Below are positions 48,746-60,257 of a DNA stretch of 64,000 nt, one piece after another. The position numbers and the translations under genes are program-made. Source of the stretch: Naganishia liquefaciens (Eukaryota > Basidiomycota > Tremellomycetes > Filobasidiales > Filobasidiaceae); contig BLZA01000019.1 of the NCBI GenBank assembly GCA_013423385.1, positions 310,001 to 374,000 of the forward strand, written 5' to 3'. Position 1 is the first letter of the stretch; each line of letters opens with the position of its first letter. A model generated the notes under the pieces. The model did no database searches. It was given only the letters and a program-made list of their open reading frames with translations, and was not told where the DNA came from.

Positions 48746-50305
48746 CTACAACTGAAACGTAAACGCCCGATCCTCCGTCCCGCCCTTGTGCACGCATCCC
48801 ACAGCGTCCATCCACCAAACGTCGCGCTCGGTATACGTCACTCGCCCATCCCATGTGACCAAGATGATGGTCGTCAGTCTCGTACCATACGGCTTGTGGC
48901 CCGCCGGGGCACTCATCGATTCGTGGCTCTCCGGCGTCGAGGCTCTCCTATCGGGCTCTGAGAGCATGCCTGGGACCTGAGAGTACAAAGTCTCCTCCTG
49001 CAACGTCGGAAGCGGAGACGCCGTCCCCGCCGGCGATCCCTCGGGTGTGATTATCGGCGTTCCGAGCATGGTATGCGCATTCACTGACGCCGCACGTCCG
49101 CGATGATCGTGTGCATTCGGATGATCATCGTGTACGCCGTGGTGGCTTTGATGCGGCGGCTGGTACAGGGTCCCCGTCATTCCGGGGAGGGGAATCATAC
49201 ATAGCGGGACACAGATGGCGCGTTCCAGGTCTTGAAATGTGGTCACGGGGTGCGTTTCGCTTTGACGTGTCAACGCAACGGCGAGGTCAGCTTCTGATGG
49301 GGGAATAACACTGGTCCAGCCATCTCACCCCATCAGTCCGAAGAGCTTTTCCAACAACGCTCGCTCTCGCGCCTCATCCCAATCTACACCACTCTCCAGC
49401 TCCCGCTTCACAATGCCCTCAAACGCGCGAATCCCATCGCGTACCTTGACAAAAGGTTCCTCGAGAAGCGAATTCGACATGCCGCCCATCCGGAGCGCGG
49501 AAGGCGTGAGCTCGGTGATGGCAGACTGAAACATGCCAAGTGGGGATGTCGTGGCGTGGCGCGGATTCGGCGACTCGGGAAGGAGACGGGCGGTAGTCGA
49601 TGTCGTGAGAGATGATGTATCGGCTGGAATTGAAGATGCTTCGCAAGAAGCCGGACGGTGCGGGCGGAATCGATTCGTCAGTTGTCGGGCGGCAACACGA
49701 CGGACCCGAGGCGGGGCAGCATCTCCGAATGCAGGAGCCGCCGAGAGATCAATATCGAATAAGAGAAGGTTGAACCCGGCGAGCTTGACCGCGTCCTCCT
49801 TGAGCCCCTCCAAATACCGCCTCGTTTCGTCCTCCGAGTCGCCCTCGCACGGCGCACCCTTGAGCCAATCCTTGATCAACGAACCACGGGTCTTTGTCCC
49901 CTTGGGCACGGGCGAGTCATCATGGATATTGGTGAGGACTCCGACTCGTGCATGCGCTCCTGCCGTTGAGGCATCGTATGAGCCCATTCCGAGCCATGTG
50001 CCGCCAACGGGATCCGCAGCATCCCGTCCACTAATGATTTTCCTTCGTCGCCCGATGTTTGCTCCGGCGATACTCGATGATCCGGCAGATACTTTGCTTT
50101 GGCCATGCGGATGGACATCGATGGGTTCAAAGTCGTGCCAACGAGCATCGAATGCCGGTCGGCCGAGCTCGAGGTCGCGGTTGGAAAGGAGGATGAATGC
50201 GTAAGGGCTCGTGGTCGGTCGGCGGTGAGAGCTCGATCCTGCGAGGCCCGGGATTGATGAACCCGATGATCCGGCTGGGGGAGTATACCAGAATGTGATA
50301 CACAT
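48746..50305 (-). CDS. TANGO2/NRDE family protein
   Basis: The family is named from the N-R-D-E motif; human TANGO2 is linked to Golgi/ER organisation and lipid or heme handling, but its biochemistry is unsettled. The N-terminal Cys is present: MCITFWYTPPAG. Then YAFILLSNRDLELGRPAFDA (NRDL in place of NRDE), ISGRDAADPVGGTWLGMGSY and ARVGVLTNI, all family blocks. The C-terminal exon has RAICVPLCMIP and KPYGTRLTTIILVTWDGRVT then YTERDVWW. Two Ser/Pro/His-rich insertions (around residues 15-30 and in the last exon) lift it to about 500 residues against about 280 in animals. One intron is clear (near 49,274-49,330). Start chosen so that Cys2 follows Met, as in the family. Confidence 0.88.
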
Positions 50306-51422
50306 GTCTATTGATGAATGAGTATTATAATCTGCGGGATGGCAATATGCGGGATATGGGATCCGTTTGGAAGCGTCGAAACTCGCGTGGCTAGTGATTG
50401 TCCGTTGGCATCGCCGGATTCCGAGGCTGCGAAATGGCGGTTGTCCGAGGAGTATAGGGCGAAGTCGAGCGTAGGCGGCGGTCCTGGCCATCCGGCGTGT
50501 CGCTGTGCAGCGTCGAGGGCATCATGACACTTTGATGACGAACCCGCCGGAGAGCACAACGTAATAAGATGCGGATGCAGAACGGTAGATGCTGATCGAA
50601 CGGCTCAGATGCTGCCCGAGTTCCGACACGTGTACATCCGCGTACAGTTATTTACTACAGTGTGCCAAGTGCGCGCTGGCAGAAACACTATGACATCATG
50701 TCAGGCTGAATCGCAAGTCGCCGCTGCAGATTTTGCGGTGGAAGCTTCTCAAGTAGATCGCCAGACGCTCTTCCGCCCTCGCCAGATCATCCATCAGATC
50801 CCGTTGTTCAGCGCCTTGACTTGCGCCCTTCAACAAAGCCGGGGTTTTTGACAGAAACTCTTATCGATAGTTTTCCTTGACTCAGCTCTTCGATCCTTGC
50901 ATATGCCGACGCTAAGCTTGTCGGATTTGCATCGCGGTTCGCAACGTGTAAAGGACCGCTGACGTTACAATGGAAAAGTCTTGAGAATAGAGCAACTACT
51001 GTTCTCAACAGCTGCAGATATGTCTTACTAGGAGTCGGAGGACGTGGGCAGATCTCGGGCCTTCCTCAAACGTGTGGCTTGTCGGAAACATTTGTAAAGC
51101 AGAAGCTGAAGCAAATAGCAGTTGAGCAGGCAGGTGTGAGCATGATGTCGATCAAAAAAGAGCTCCCGTTACGTACTTTTCTTTACTAGTTACTCCATGC
51201 TGTTCTCTCCTGGTCGATTGCGTCGATAGTACGTCTCTGATCATACTGGTGTGGAAGAGCTAAAACTGCCTGCGCCGCTGTCTACTTTTCCGATGTGAGA
51301 TTCTTGGTGACTCGTCCGTGTATATAGACGTCTGGGGAATTGAAATTCTTTCTTTTCTTGCCCTATACCCATACCGTCGTCGAGCGAAGCATAATCGATC
51401 ATCACACGAACGACAGCCCAAG
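50306..51422. other. Divergent intergenic region, 1.1 kb
   Basis: Between TANGO2 (-) and the first aquaporin (+). Short frames only. A TATA-like site for the aquaporin lies at 51321. No RNA gene or repeat is recognised. Confidence 0.45.
51321..51327 (+). promoter_or_regulatory. TATA box of aquaporin 1
   Basis: TATATAG lies 100 bases upstream of the ATG at 51423. Called from sequence and spacing. Confidence 0.4.
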
Positions 51423-53068
51423 ATGCATATGTTCCATGGCCATTGGCTGCGTGATGGGAAGGGCATGTTCAAGATCACGAAGCTCGATGTTCATGCCATG
51501 TACGGAGAGTTCATCGGCACGGTCTTGTTCCTGCTGTGAGTTTGATATTTTACGTCAGAGATCGCTAGAAATTGAGAACCCTTCATCGACAGCCTCGGCA
51601 TGGCTGGAGTTCAAGCCACTGTGACCAACTTGTCACTCAATAACGACACCGAGGGAACTAGCTTGACCGGTAGCGACGCTGCACGATTGATGGTGAGCGT
51701 CACAAGCCCACACATGTCTCTGTTGACCTCGACTTATACGTATTCATCATATCAGGGTTTGTTCTACATCTCCTCTGCTTTCGGTATCTCCTTATACGCG
51801 ACCGCCAGCATCTTCTATCGTTTCACAGGAGTGAGTTTCGGCAGTACGCAGTAGATTCGCAAGGGACATTTCGCTGAATCGCTTGTCCATGCTCAGTCAA
51901 TCTTCAATCCCAACGTCAGTTTGGCATTATGCCTTATCGGAGCAATCACCCCAGCTCGCTTCTGTATGACCGCCGTCGCGCAGCTGGTGGGCGGAATCGT
52001 CGCAGCGTATGTCAGAAATGAATGCGGAAGTTGCAACAGCCCTTCAACTGAATTCTCCATGTCCTTCTCCTCTGAAGTGCAATTCTGGATGGTTTGACGC
52101 CGGGAGCGTTGAGCGTCAGTTGCAAATTGGGCTTCGGCACGACTCCCGCTCAAGTGGGTCCTGAACGTCAAAGCTTCAAAGGTATCATCGGCTGAACTTA
52201 CCCTGCATTTCAGGGTCTTTTCATTGAAATGTTCATCACAGCCGCGCTTGTAATCTCCGTACTCATGCTTGCGGCCGAAAGTCAGTATGCTGCGCAAAGT
52301 CACTAGTCTCTACGCTGATGTGTGACTGACTGCGATCGTCTCATAGAATCAAAGCTCACACCTACGGCACCTTTGGGATTTGGTTTCATGTTGTGGGCTT
52401 GCGAATTGTGGTCGGTCGAATACACTGGAGGATCTGTCAAGTGAGTCGCGGCAAAGATAGTACCATGTGACAGTTTGCTGATAGGAAGCACCGCAGTACC
52501 GCAAGGGCTTTCGGTGGGTGCCTCGTTCTCCTGTTTACCTCATCAACAACTGAACAGAGCCGGAACGGGTCTTCTTTTGCAAAACAGGTCCTGCTGTCAT
52601 CAGCGGCTTTGACAAGAATCACTGTGAGTCCCGTACTTGTGAGCCTTCAACAGCGTCTTGCTCATAGCTTGAATGCTTCCGTCTCAGGGATCTACTGGAT
52701 TGGGTACGTGTCCAGCATGGTTGCCGTCAGTGACTCTTGTCGCTCATCGCAATACTTTCCGTCAGACCGACATTAGGCTCCTTGCTCGCAACTGCTTTCT
52801 ACTTTCTGTTGAAATACATTGTGAGAAACATTGATTTCCAGCGGAATTTGAGGCTCATTCCAGTCTCTGGATGGTTTGACAGAAATACTGGTTCGTCTTC
52901 GCCCCAACTTCATGCAACGAATTTGTGTATCCAGGAATACTGACAACAGCCGTGCTTTCACAGGGAGATCAGCCCGGATCAGATCAGTGAATCTGCCAAG
53001 GATTCGCCGATGTCCGCCATTCCTACTGAGTCGCAGTCTCAACTCAATTCTCATTCAATGAGCTAAGG
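51423..53068 (+). CDS. Aquaporin, first of a tandem pair
   Basis: Six-helix water channel of the orthodox fungal type. Exons are joined from many short pieces: start MHMFHGHWLRDGKGMF, then LHAMYGEF-like VHAMYGEFIGTVLFLL (helix 1), GMAGVQATVTNLSLNND, GLFYISSAFGISLYATASIF, SIFNPNVSLALCLIGAITPA (box 1), ILDGLTPGALSVSCKLGFG, GLFIEMFITAALVISVLMLA, PLGFGFMLWACELWSVEYTG, NTARAFGPAVISGFDKNHW (box 2) and LGSLLATAFYFLLKYI. The tail ends SQLNSHSMS. The two pore boxes read Asn-Pro-Asn and Asn-Thr-Ala instead of NPA, with the selectivity Arg of NTAR kept. No long N-terminal tail as in aquaglyceroporins. About ten introns. Paralogue next door. Confidence 0.92.
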
Positions 53069-53898
53069 GAATGGCGCATCAACGCTCGACACTGTGAATC
53101 TAGGATTTGACCAATTACGGTTTTCGGTATACAGGTTGTGACCAACAGTAAATTATAATCAATAATCACTCGGCGCTTGCGAACAACATCCTCATGTTCA
53201 CTTGTGCCGCCTACAATCTGTCTGTAAGCTGCTCGTTATGGCTCATAACACGGAGCCGACCGGTCTTCAATATGTACCAGGCAGCTCTCGAGGCATTGAA
53301 GCTGGCACTGAAGATCTCACCTCAGTCCTCCTATTCGCGAAATTGCAGTACCACGTGACTCAATATGATGTCAGCGCATTTCGTCATATCAGCATGAATT
53401 CATCAAAGTCGTCTTCGATGGCTTCCCACCTTTCCAACCTGTCAGCGCTTCACTCCACCTGCTGGAATCAAAGGAAATGATCGACTCCGCTGGAAGTTGT
53501 CCAACAGTCGAACGCTGCGGAGCAAGAGCTCTCGCAGCTTGTAGCAGGAATCATTCGACGCGATCAGCACGAATAGCTGTTAGGTATTCCGATATCGGCG
53601 GGAATGTAACGCCCGCGCTTTGCGATGTACGTGCTAGACCAGTACCTACAGCAACAATATTCAAATCCGGCGTCAATATGAGGTCATGGAATAACTCAAG
53701 CTATCTTCCCTAGTATGGGTTTAACCCAGTCAGCGAGGGCGCAACACATTCCAACTGGATATAGATATAGATGGAATTCATGGCTGTCCTTGCTACCAGC
53801 AAATTACCTGGTATCGCCTATTTGGCACCTATTGCGTCAACAACCGTGAATAGGTTCGGGCAAGAGCATACTCGCGAAACTCGGAGAATATTGAGACG
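53069..53898. other. Spacer between the tandem aquaporins
   Basis: Contains the promoter of the second aquaporin, with a direct repeat GATATAGATATAGAT at about 53,757-53,771 that may include its TATA element, 130 bases upstream of the ATG. A plus-strand frame at 53202-53480 has no domain. Confidence 0.45.
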
Positions 53899-55478
53899 AT
53901 GGCAGGACACTGGCTCCGGAACGGAAGGGCAACTGCCTTTTCGAAGCAAGATCTACATGCGATGTATGGGGAGTTCATTGGCACAGTCCTCTTCCTCCTG
54001 TGAGTGCGTACTTGACTTCTCAGAGGTAAGTTTTGACGTTTTCCATGACACAGAATAGGCATGGCGGGAGTTCAGGCTACAGTAACGAATCTGTCGATCG
54101 ATAATAGCACGGACGGTACTTCTATTCAAGGAAGCGATGCAGCGCGTCTAATGGTGGGTCTGTGAAGAGAAGTCTACAAGAAGAGGAATATGGAGCTGAA
54201 AGCCAAGGCCAGGGTCTTTTCTACATATCTTCTGCATTCGGTATCTCCCTGTTCTCCGTAGCGAGCATCTTTTACCGCTTCACGGGTGTGAGTCCAGGTC
54301 ATCCTTCCTCGTTCTACCACATACTGATTCCTCTTCATCTCTTGAGTCCATCTTCAATCCCAACGTCAGCCTGGCACTATGTCTCATTGGCGCCATCACC
54401 CCTGCCAGATTCATCTTATGCGCCATCGCCCAAATCGTCGGCGGGATCGTTGCTGCGTGAGTGGCACGAACGAAGACTGATTTGTAGCGCGACCGCGTCC
54501 TGAGGACTTGGAAAACTACCCTAAACAGCGCTATCTTGGACGGATTGACACCAGGAGCTTTGAGCGTTAGCTGTCAGCTTGGTTACGGTACCAATCGGGC
54601 TCAGGTGAGCATCTCGGAGAAAAGATTGGGCAGATGGCTCATTCTTGCGCGTGTTCGACAGGGTCTATTCATCGAGATGTTCTGTACCGCTGCACTCGTA
54701 CTCTCTGTTCTAATGCTGGCGGCAGAGAGTAAGTCATCTGTATTTCCCACATCTTGCACGCGGTTGACTTTTGATACGTCAGAGTCCAAACTTACGCCGC
54801 TCGCTCCTCTTGGATTCGGCTTCATGCTCTGGGCGGTCGAACTGTTTTCCGTAGAGTACACGGGTGGAGCGATCAAGTGAGTAGAAGCACTATCCAAAAA
54901 CATAGTCCTTAAGACTGACGAACAACTATCTAAGCACTGCTCGAGCTTTCGGTAGGATCCTCCGGAAGATTCGATAGGCCCGAAACTCTGATATTTTTGC
55001 CCCTACACAGGACCTGCGGTCATTTCAGGGTTCACCAATTATCACTGTAGGTATCGTATCTTTCAGCTTGCATAGTAATATCTTTGACTGACATCCTTGT
55101 TTCGTAGGGATTTACTGGCTTGGGTATGACTCCAAGGATGCTATTGGAACGAGCAGGAAGCTTATGTGACCTCGACCGGTACAGTCCCACTTTAGGATCT
55201 CTGTTGGCAACAGCATTCTACTTTTTACTCAAATGGATTGTAAGCATGGATTGACGCTAAGAATGGATCCCTCTCACCTGTTCTTCCTGGATGACATTAC
55301 ACAGAAATACTGGTAAGTTATTAACTACAGAAGCGGGCTACGCGTTGTTCGCTGAGCAAGATTCACTCTCCCAAGGGAAATCAATCCGGGCCAGGATAGC
55401 GAAGACCCGAAGGACGCCCCCTTGTCCGACCTCCCCAACGAATCGCAGCATAGGCTCAACTCGCACTCGATGGCTTGA
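53899..55478 (+). CDS. Aquaporin, second of a tandem pair
   Basis: Paralogue of the preceding gene with the same exon pattern. It begins MAGHWLRNGRATAFSK, then LHAMYGEFIGTVLFLLIGMA, NLSIDNSTDGTSIQGSDAAR, GLFYISSAFGISLFSVASIF, FNPNVSLALCLIGAITPARF, GLFIEMFCTAALVLSVLMLA, PLGFGFMLWAVELFSVEYTG and NTARAFGPAVISGFTNYHW. It ends NESQHRLNSHSMA. The boxes are again NPN and NTA. The first intron is best closed at GACACAG just before AATAGG, which restores LLIGMAG in register with the paralogue. No disrupting change is seen in any exon. High identity in membrane helices but divergent loops and introns points to an old tandem duplication, both copies probably functional. Confidence 0.9.
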
Positions 55479-56512
55479 ACGACTTTTGTGCAAAATGGCA
55501 CTCTGTTCCGAGGGAGAGATGTGTAGCATTGCGTTCACCCGCGGTAGAGTCGCTATGGTGAGAAACGCTGCTGCGCGTCTGCCTCAACAGCGCTAGAGAA
55601 GGGTCGCAGACAAACATGCGGATAAAATCACAAGGATGGTTCAATGTAGCAAATATACACGTTGCCGTAGATGTAGTGTCGCATGCGATCGAGGTTATAC
55701 GACAAGAGCGCCGTGATGTTCTCAATCGGCTGGCCGAACGGACTGCCAAACGAGATCAACAACAGAGACATTGCCTCTGCAGTCTCGGGCTCGGCTCGAA
55801 GTCATGTGGAGCGATTGATAGAGGGTATGACCTCAGCCGTCTCGAGGATCACGAATTCCTTGGTTGACGGCGAGGAACACGCCCAGGCATCCTAAAGTCT
55901 TGAAGAGCGAACGAGTAGCAAAGGCTTGATACTCGCAAAGCGCGTTAAAAAGGGCAGTGCTAAATATATCGGGATCAGCTTACGCCACGCGTGAGTCCCG
56001 CCAATTTGTCCCGCCCCGCCGTGTGTTCTCTCGTGGCTGTGAAGGACAAATGCTGCGCGCTCGGATTCATGTTCAACGACCAACCACCTACCCATTTGTG
56101 CTTCTCACGTGAATAGGAGGACCAACGCGCCCGACCACTGTTGTCATCACAGCTTGGTGGTCCAAGGCCCCTTGGCAACGCGTCTTTCTTTTGAGACAAG
56201 TGATCGTTCAACTGGCCAATCGACACTCTTCCAAAAGACGGGACCTTTCCAGTCTTCAAAACTTGTCGTCAAGCTTTACGACATCCACCAACAAACGCTG
56301 TCCCGCGCAAATCGACGGTGACTCGCGGAGTTGGCGTGAGGTCAACGAAGCCCACATCTCAACTTATTGCGGAACGCCAGAGGACTACATTCCTCAGGAA
56401 CGTATATTGACGGAGTGTCTGGACAGGTGGAGTCCTGAGAGTGAAGTGAGCAGGGGGAGAGTTACCGTGGCCTCTAGTCAACAACCTTGCCATCTGTCAT
56501 TGACACTCCATC
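55479..56512. other. Intergenic region, 1 kb
   Basis: Upstream region of the ferric reductase. Frames on both strands (plus 55616-55895, minus 56259-55975, plus 56191-56718) lack domains, and the last overlaps the reductase start. No TATA box is clear. Confidence 0.45.
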
Positions 56513-59500
56513 ATGGCGATTGTCGCGAATACTACGGCCATCCTCGCTACCGCCAGCTATGTGCCACCTTTCTCATACTATACCTCAACCGCGATCACCT
56601 ATCTCGGAGGTCCAGCTTCGACCACAACGGCTTTGTCGAGCAAGTCTACGGCTGCTCAGGCTGCAACACCCACAAACTCTGGACCGGTGAATCCGACTGT
56701 TCCACCGCGTGCGGATGATCACGACTTCATTACCACATATTTGGGCATTCATTCCCTCAGGTGGGTCAAGCTTGATCAAAGTTTTTCGACCGACAGCTCA
56801 TTCCGTTCCTGCCAGTGCACCTTCATATCGATACGCATACTTCCTGTGGTTTGTACTGGCCGGTCTTGCAGTGCTGTACGCCTTTTTCCACCATCTCAAC
56901 CTTCAGACGGGATTCATGGGTGCACTGTGGAATCGAATAATGATCCGTCGCACAGTCCTGCGCAAGAAGAGAGAGCGCAATGCAGCATCAACGTCAGGGC
57001 GAAAGAAACGGTCGCCTACTTTACCGAGCAATGCGCAAGTTCTCAGTATAGCGCTGGTCGGCATTTTGTCTGCGATACTGTGTGTCATCGGCGCGGACTA
57101 TATCGCTGCAAACACAGGCACCTGGGATTTAGGGACGTCGTTCAGCAAGCGACAGATGACAAAACGCGTGGCAACAACCTACGTTACACCATTGTACAAC
57201 ATCAACAAGGAATGGTGGACGTCTGGCGCTAGATTTGGGCTTATTGCCTTCGCGTTGTTCCCCTTGGTTGTCGTTTTGGCTCTCAAACAACCACCGGCTG
57301 CCCTGCTGTCCATTCGGCAATTCACACATCTCCACGCCGACAAGCTGCAGTTATTGCATCGTTGGGTCGGTCGGCTCATCTGGCTCTTAACAGCTATCCA
57401 CGTCGCTCTCTGGAGTGTCCGTTTATTCAAGGATCAGCGATCATCTACCGATACACGAAGCGTTTGGACAGTTATCTGGATATATGACAAGTTCCAGTGG
57501 GCTGTAGTCGCGTTTGTGGCGATGACGGCTTTGATTGTCCTGAGTATGACCTTTGTTCGCAAGAGGGCCTACGAGGTAAGAATACCTCAAAGCCATTGCC
57601 AAAGCTATGGAGGGCTAAGTTTCATCGCATTTCGCAGTTCTTCTACGCTGCTCACGTGGTCTTGACCATTCTGACCATGCTTGGCAGCGCTCTCCACTAC
57701 CCTCCTCTGTGGTACTGGATAGGCATCGCAGCCATTCTCTGGGCCGTAGAAAGGTTCCACCGGTTCATCAGATTTGGATGGATCAACGGCTGGTTTGGCG
57801 GCATGACCCGGACCATACCGTTCAAGGCGGGGCCTAAATACGGGCCTGCACCAACCCAAGATTACAGTCTATCAACACCTGGTCCTCGACCTGACTCGGC
57901 GTATGGGGAGAAGCCATTACCTCGAGATCCGTTCTCCCACGGCTCCCTGGCGTCGGCATCTGCGTCAGTGTCAGAATTCGGGTCGAGGCTGGATTCAGAA
58001 TATGATGTCGGAACCTATGACTCGAAATACAGTGTGGAAGGAGACGCCTATTTTGATCACTACAGTAATCCGCAGCGAATGCCGTCACAATCTGACACTC
58101 AACGCAATGCAGTCGGGCGCGATATGGCCGTCGGGGGGACGCCGAGAGGTGCAATGCCATTTGAGCAAAATGCCGGCACCATGCAGGCCAATTCTACGGA
58201 TCGAGCGAGCGGTAGAATGGACTCGCGAATAGACTCAGTCATGGTACCGGAAGCTCGCACGGTAACTGTTCCACCGGGATACGGTCACGCACAGCTTCTT
58301 CCATCAAGAACGGTGCGAATAACGATGCGAGTGCCGAGACCTTTCACTTGGACGGCCGGGCAACATGTCTTGCTTTGGATACCGGAAATTTCCCGATGGC
58401 AGAGTCATCCCTTCTCCATTCTCAGCACATACGAAGAACAGGAGGAGGTCGAAATAGTCCTCCTCATCAAGGCTAGGAAGGGCTTCACCGCCAAACTATT
58501 CGAGGAGACTCGGAGACGAATAATGCAAACCGCGGGCATCCAGATGGAGAAGATTCAACGTGAAAGCTCCGCTTCGATGAGCATGGAAGGCCAAGATCCT
58601 CCGCCTGTGCTATACCGTGTCTGGGTTGATGGTCCGCATGGATCAGCCGCACGAGCCAATCCCGGCAATCATGAATCAGTCGTAATTGTCTGCGGAGGAA
58701 CTGGTGTATCTTTCGGAATTTCCATCTTGAACTATCTGTGTCGAGCCATGAGCAACCGAAATTCCGGCGTCAAATGGCATGGTTTCAGGAGCGGCCGATT
58801 CTTGACCCAGCGAGTCAGATTCGTATGGATAGTGAGGGAGTTTGGTACGTGCCTACCATCCTTGCGCAACGCACCACTCATCTTATTTCGGGTTTGCAGC
58901 CGAATTGGCCTGGGTCTCGACGATGCTGAAGGACTGCATTGACATGGTGTCCACGGACGCTCTCCAGCTGGATATTTTCGTCACCTCCCAGTCCGGCTAT
59001 GCCAATCGACCGCCGCCTCTGCAGAGTCTCTACGGTAATGACGACATTACACTCCTTCCTCCTCGCCCGCAATTCGCTGGGGCGGGACATTCCAGAAGGG
59101 GATCCTCCGACAGTGTTGGTAGCGATATGAGTCGGGACAACTCTTCAGTGCTTGCCTATCTCGATCCAGCAGTAGACAGCGCTTACCTGGATGATGACTC
59201 GTCCCCAACAGCAGATATCCTTGATCTGACGAACTACGAAGACGAGGAGGACAATGAAGAGTCTCCTGCGCAGCAAGAGTTGTCGAACGAAGTGCAAAAG
59301 GAGGGCAAAGTGCGCCGGGCCCGCTCACGACGAGCAAACAAGGGCCGCCATACGAGCCAAACCCCACAAAACGCCATGCGTTATCCTCCAACTCAGCCTG
59401 CGAGTGCTCTTCCTTATACGCAAAATCGCGAATCGACCAACTTCGAGGAACTTCAGCAGACTCCGCGAGCATCGCAATACTCTCGTAATGAGGGTCGCTA

Positions 59501-60093
59501 CGATCCGCCTCAACCCATACTTGTCGCTCCTCAGCCAGGACATGCATATCGCATGTCGACGGCGAGCTCGGTGGGACCTTATAGTGATCCATTTGGCGAT
59601 AGCAAAGGTCGTTTCTCTCCTAGCCCGTCATTGCAAACTTTTGATTACGACACGAAGTCGTACAGAGGAGAATCGCCTTTCGCTGGGCGAGGGCTTTCCA
59701 TGCACTCCAGACAGTCTAGTATGGTGTTCATGGAAGGTGCTCACGGATCACAAGAGGGCAATAGCATGGACGCCGGCCTATGGCTAGAGGGTACGGACTA
59801 TCACTCTATGAACGTGATTGCCGAGATGGCGCGGTTGGGAAAGCCCAAGTTGGATGTCATCCTGCAGGAAGAGATTGACAGGGCGAGGGGCACTATCGGG
59901 GTCGGCAGTAAGTTCAATTTGATGGCCGCATTCGCCTGAATGTTCATGTCGATCGTCCTCTGTAGCTTGTGGCCCGGCTTCGCTGAATGCCCTCGTCCGC
60001 AACACCGTCGCATCGAAGATCTCGCCTTCGAGAGCCATGCACGGGGATAAGAGCGGGGTAATCTCGCTGTTTTCGGAGGATTACGAATCGTAA
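56513..60093 (+). CDS. Ferric reductase transmembrane protein (FRE family)
   Basis: Plasma-membrane flavocytochrome that moves electrons from NADPH to extracellular ferric or cupric ions. Exon 1 gives a Ser/Thr-rich outer segment; the first helix is AYFLWFVLAGLAVLYAFFHH. The heme helices carry the two His pairs: LLHRWVGRLIWLLTAIH and AAHVVLTILTMLGSALHY. The FAD domain reads PRPFTWTAGQHVLLWIPE and SHPFSILS. The NADPH domain reads VVIVCGGTGVSFGISILNYL, ELAWVSTMLKDC and LQLDIFVTSQSG. The last exon carries CGPASLNALVRNTVASK and ends SEDYES. Two long low-complexity insertions are present: about 140 residues between the last helix and the FAD domain, and about 280 inside the NADPH domain. Five exons. 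Catalytic motifs are intact. The metal specificity cannot be read. Confidence 0.92.
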
Positions 60094-60257
60094 AAACCTT
60101 TCTGGTAGCATACGATACGATCAGAATCATTGATGCCCTTAATATTTTGACGAGATGACAAATGATCATACCTGCAGACTTGTATTTCCGCACTGCATTT
60201 TGATGAGAAGAATGGTAGATATTGTATCATAACACATTTTGCGCATATCAGCAGCTT

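Noticed and set aside
54001-54062. Apparent frame break at the first intron of the second aquaporin
   Set aside because: Using the GACACAG acceptor instead of the later AATAG restores LLIGMAG in register with the paralogue, so the gene is not broken.
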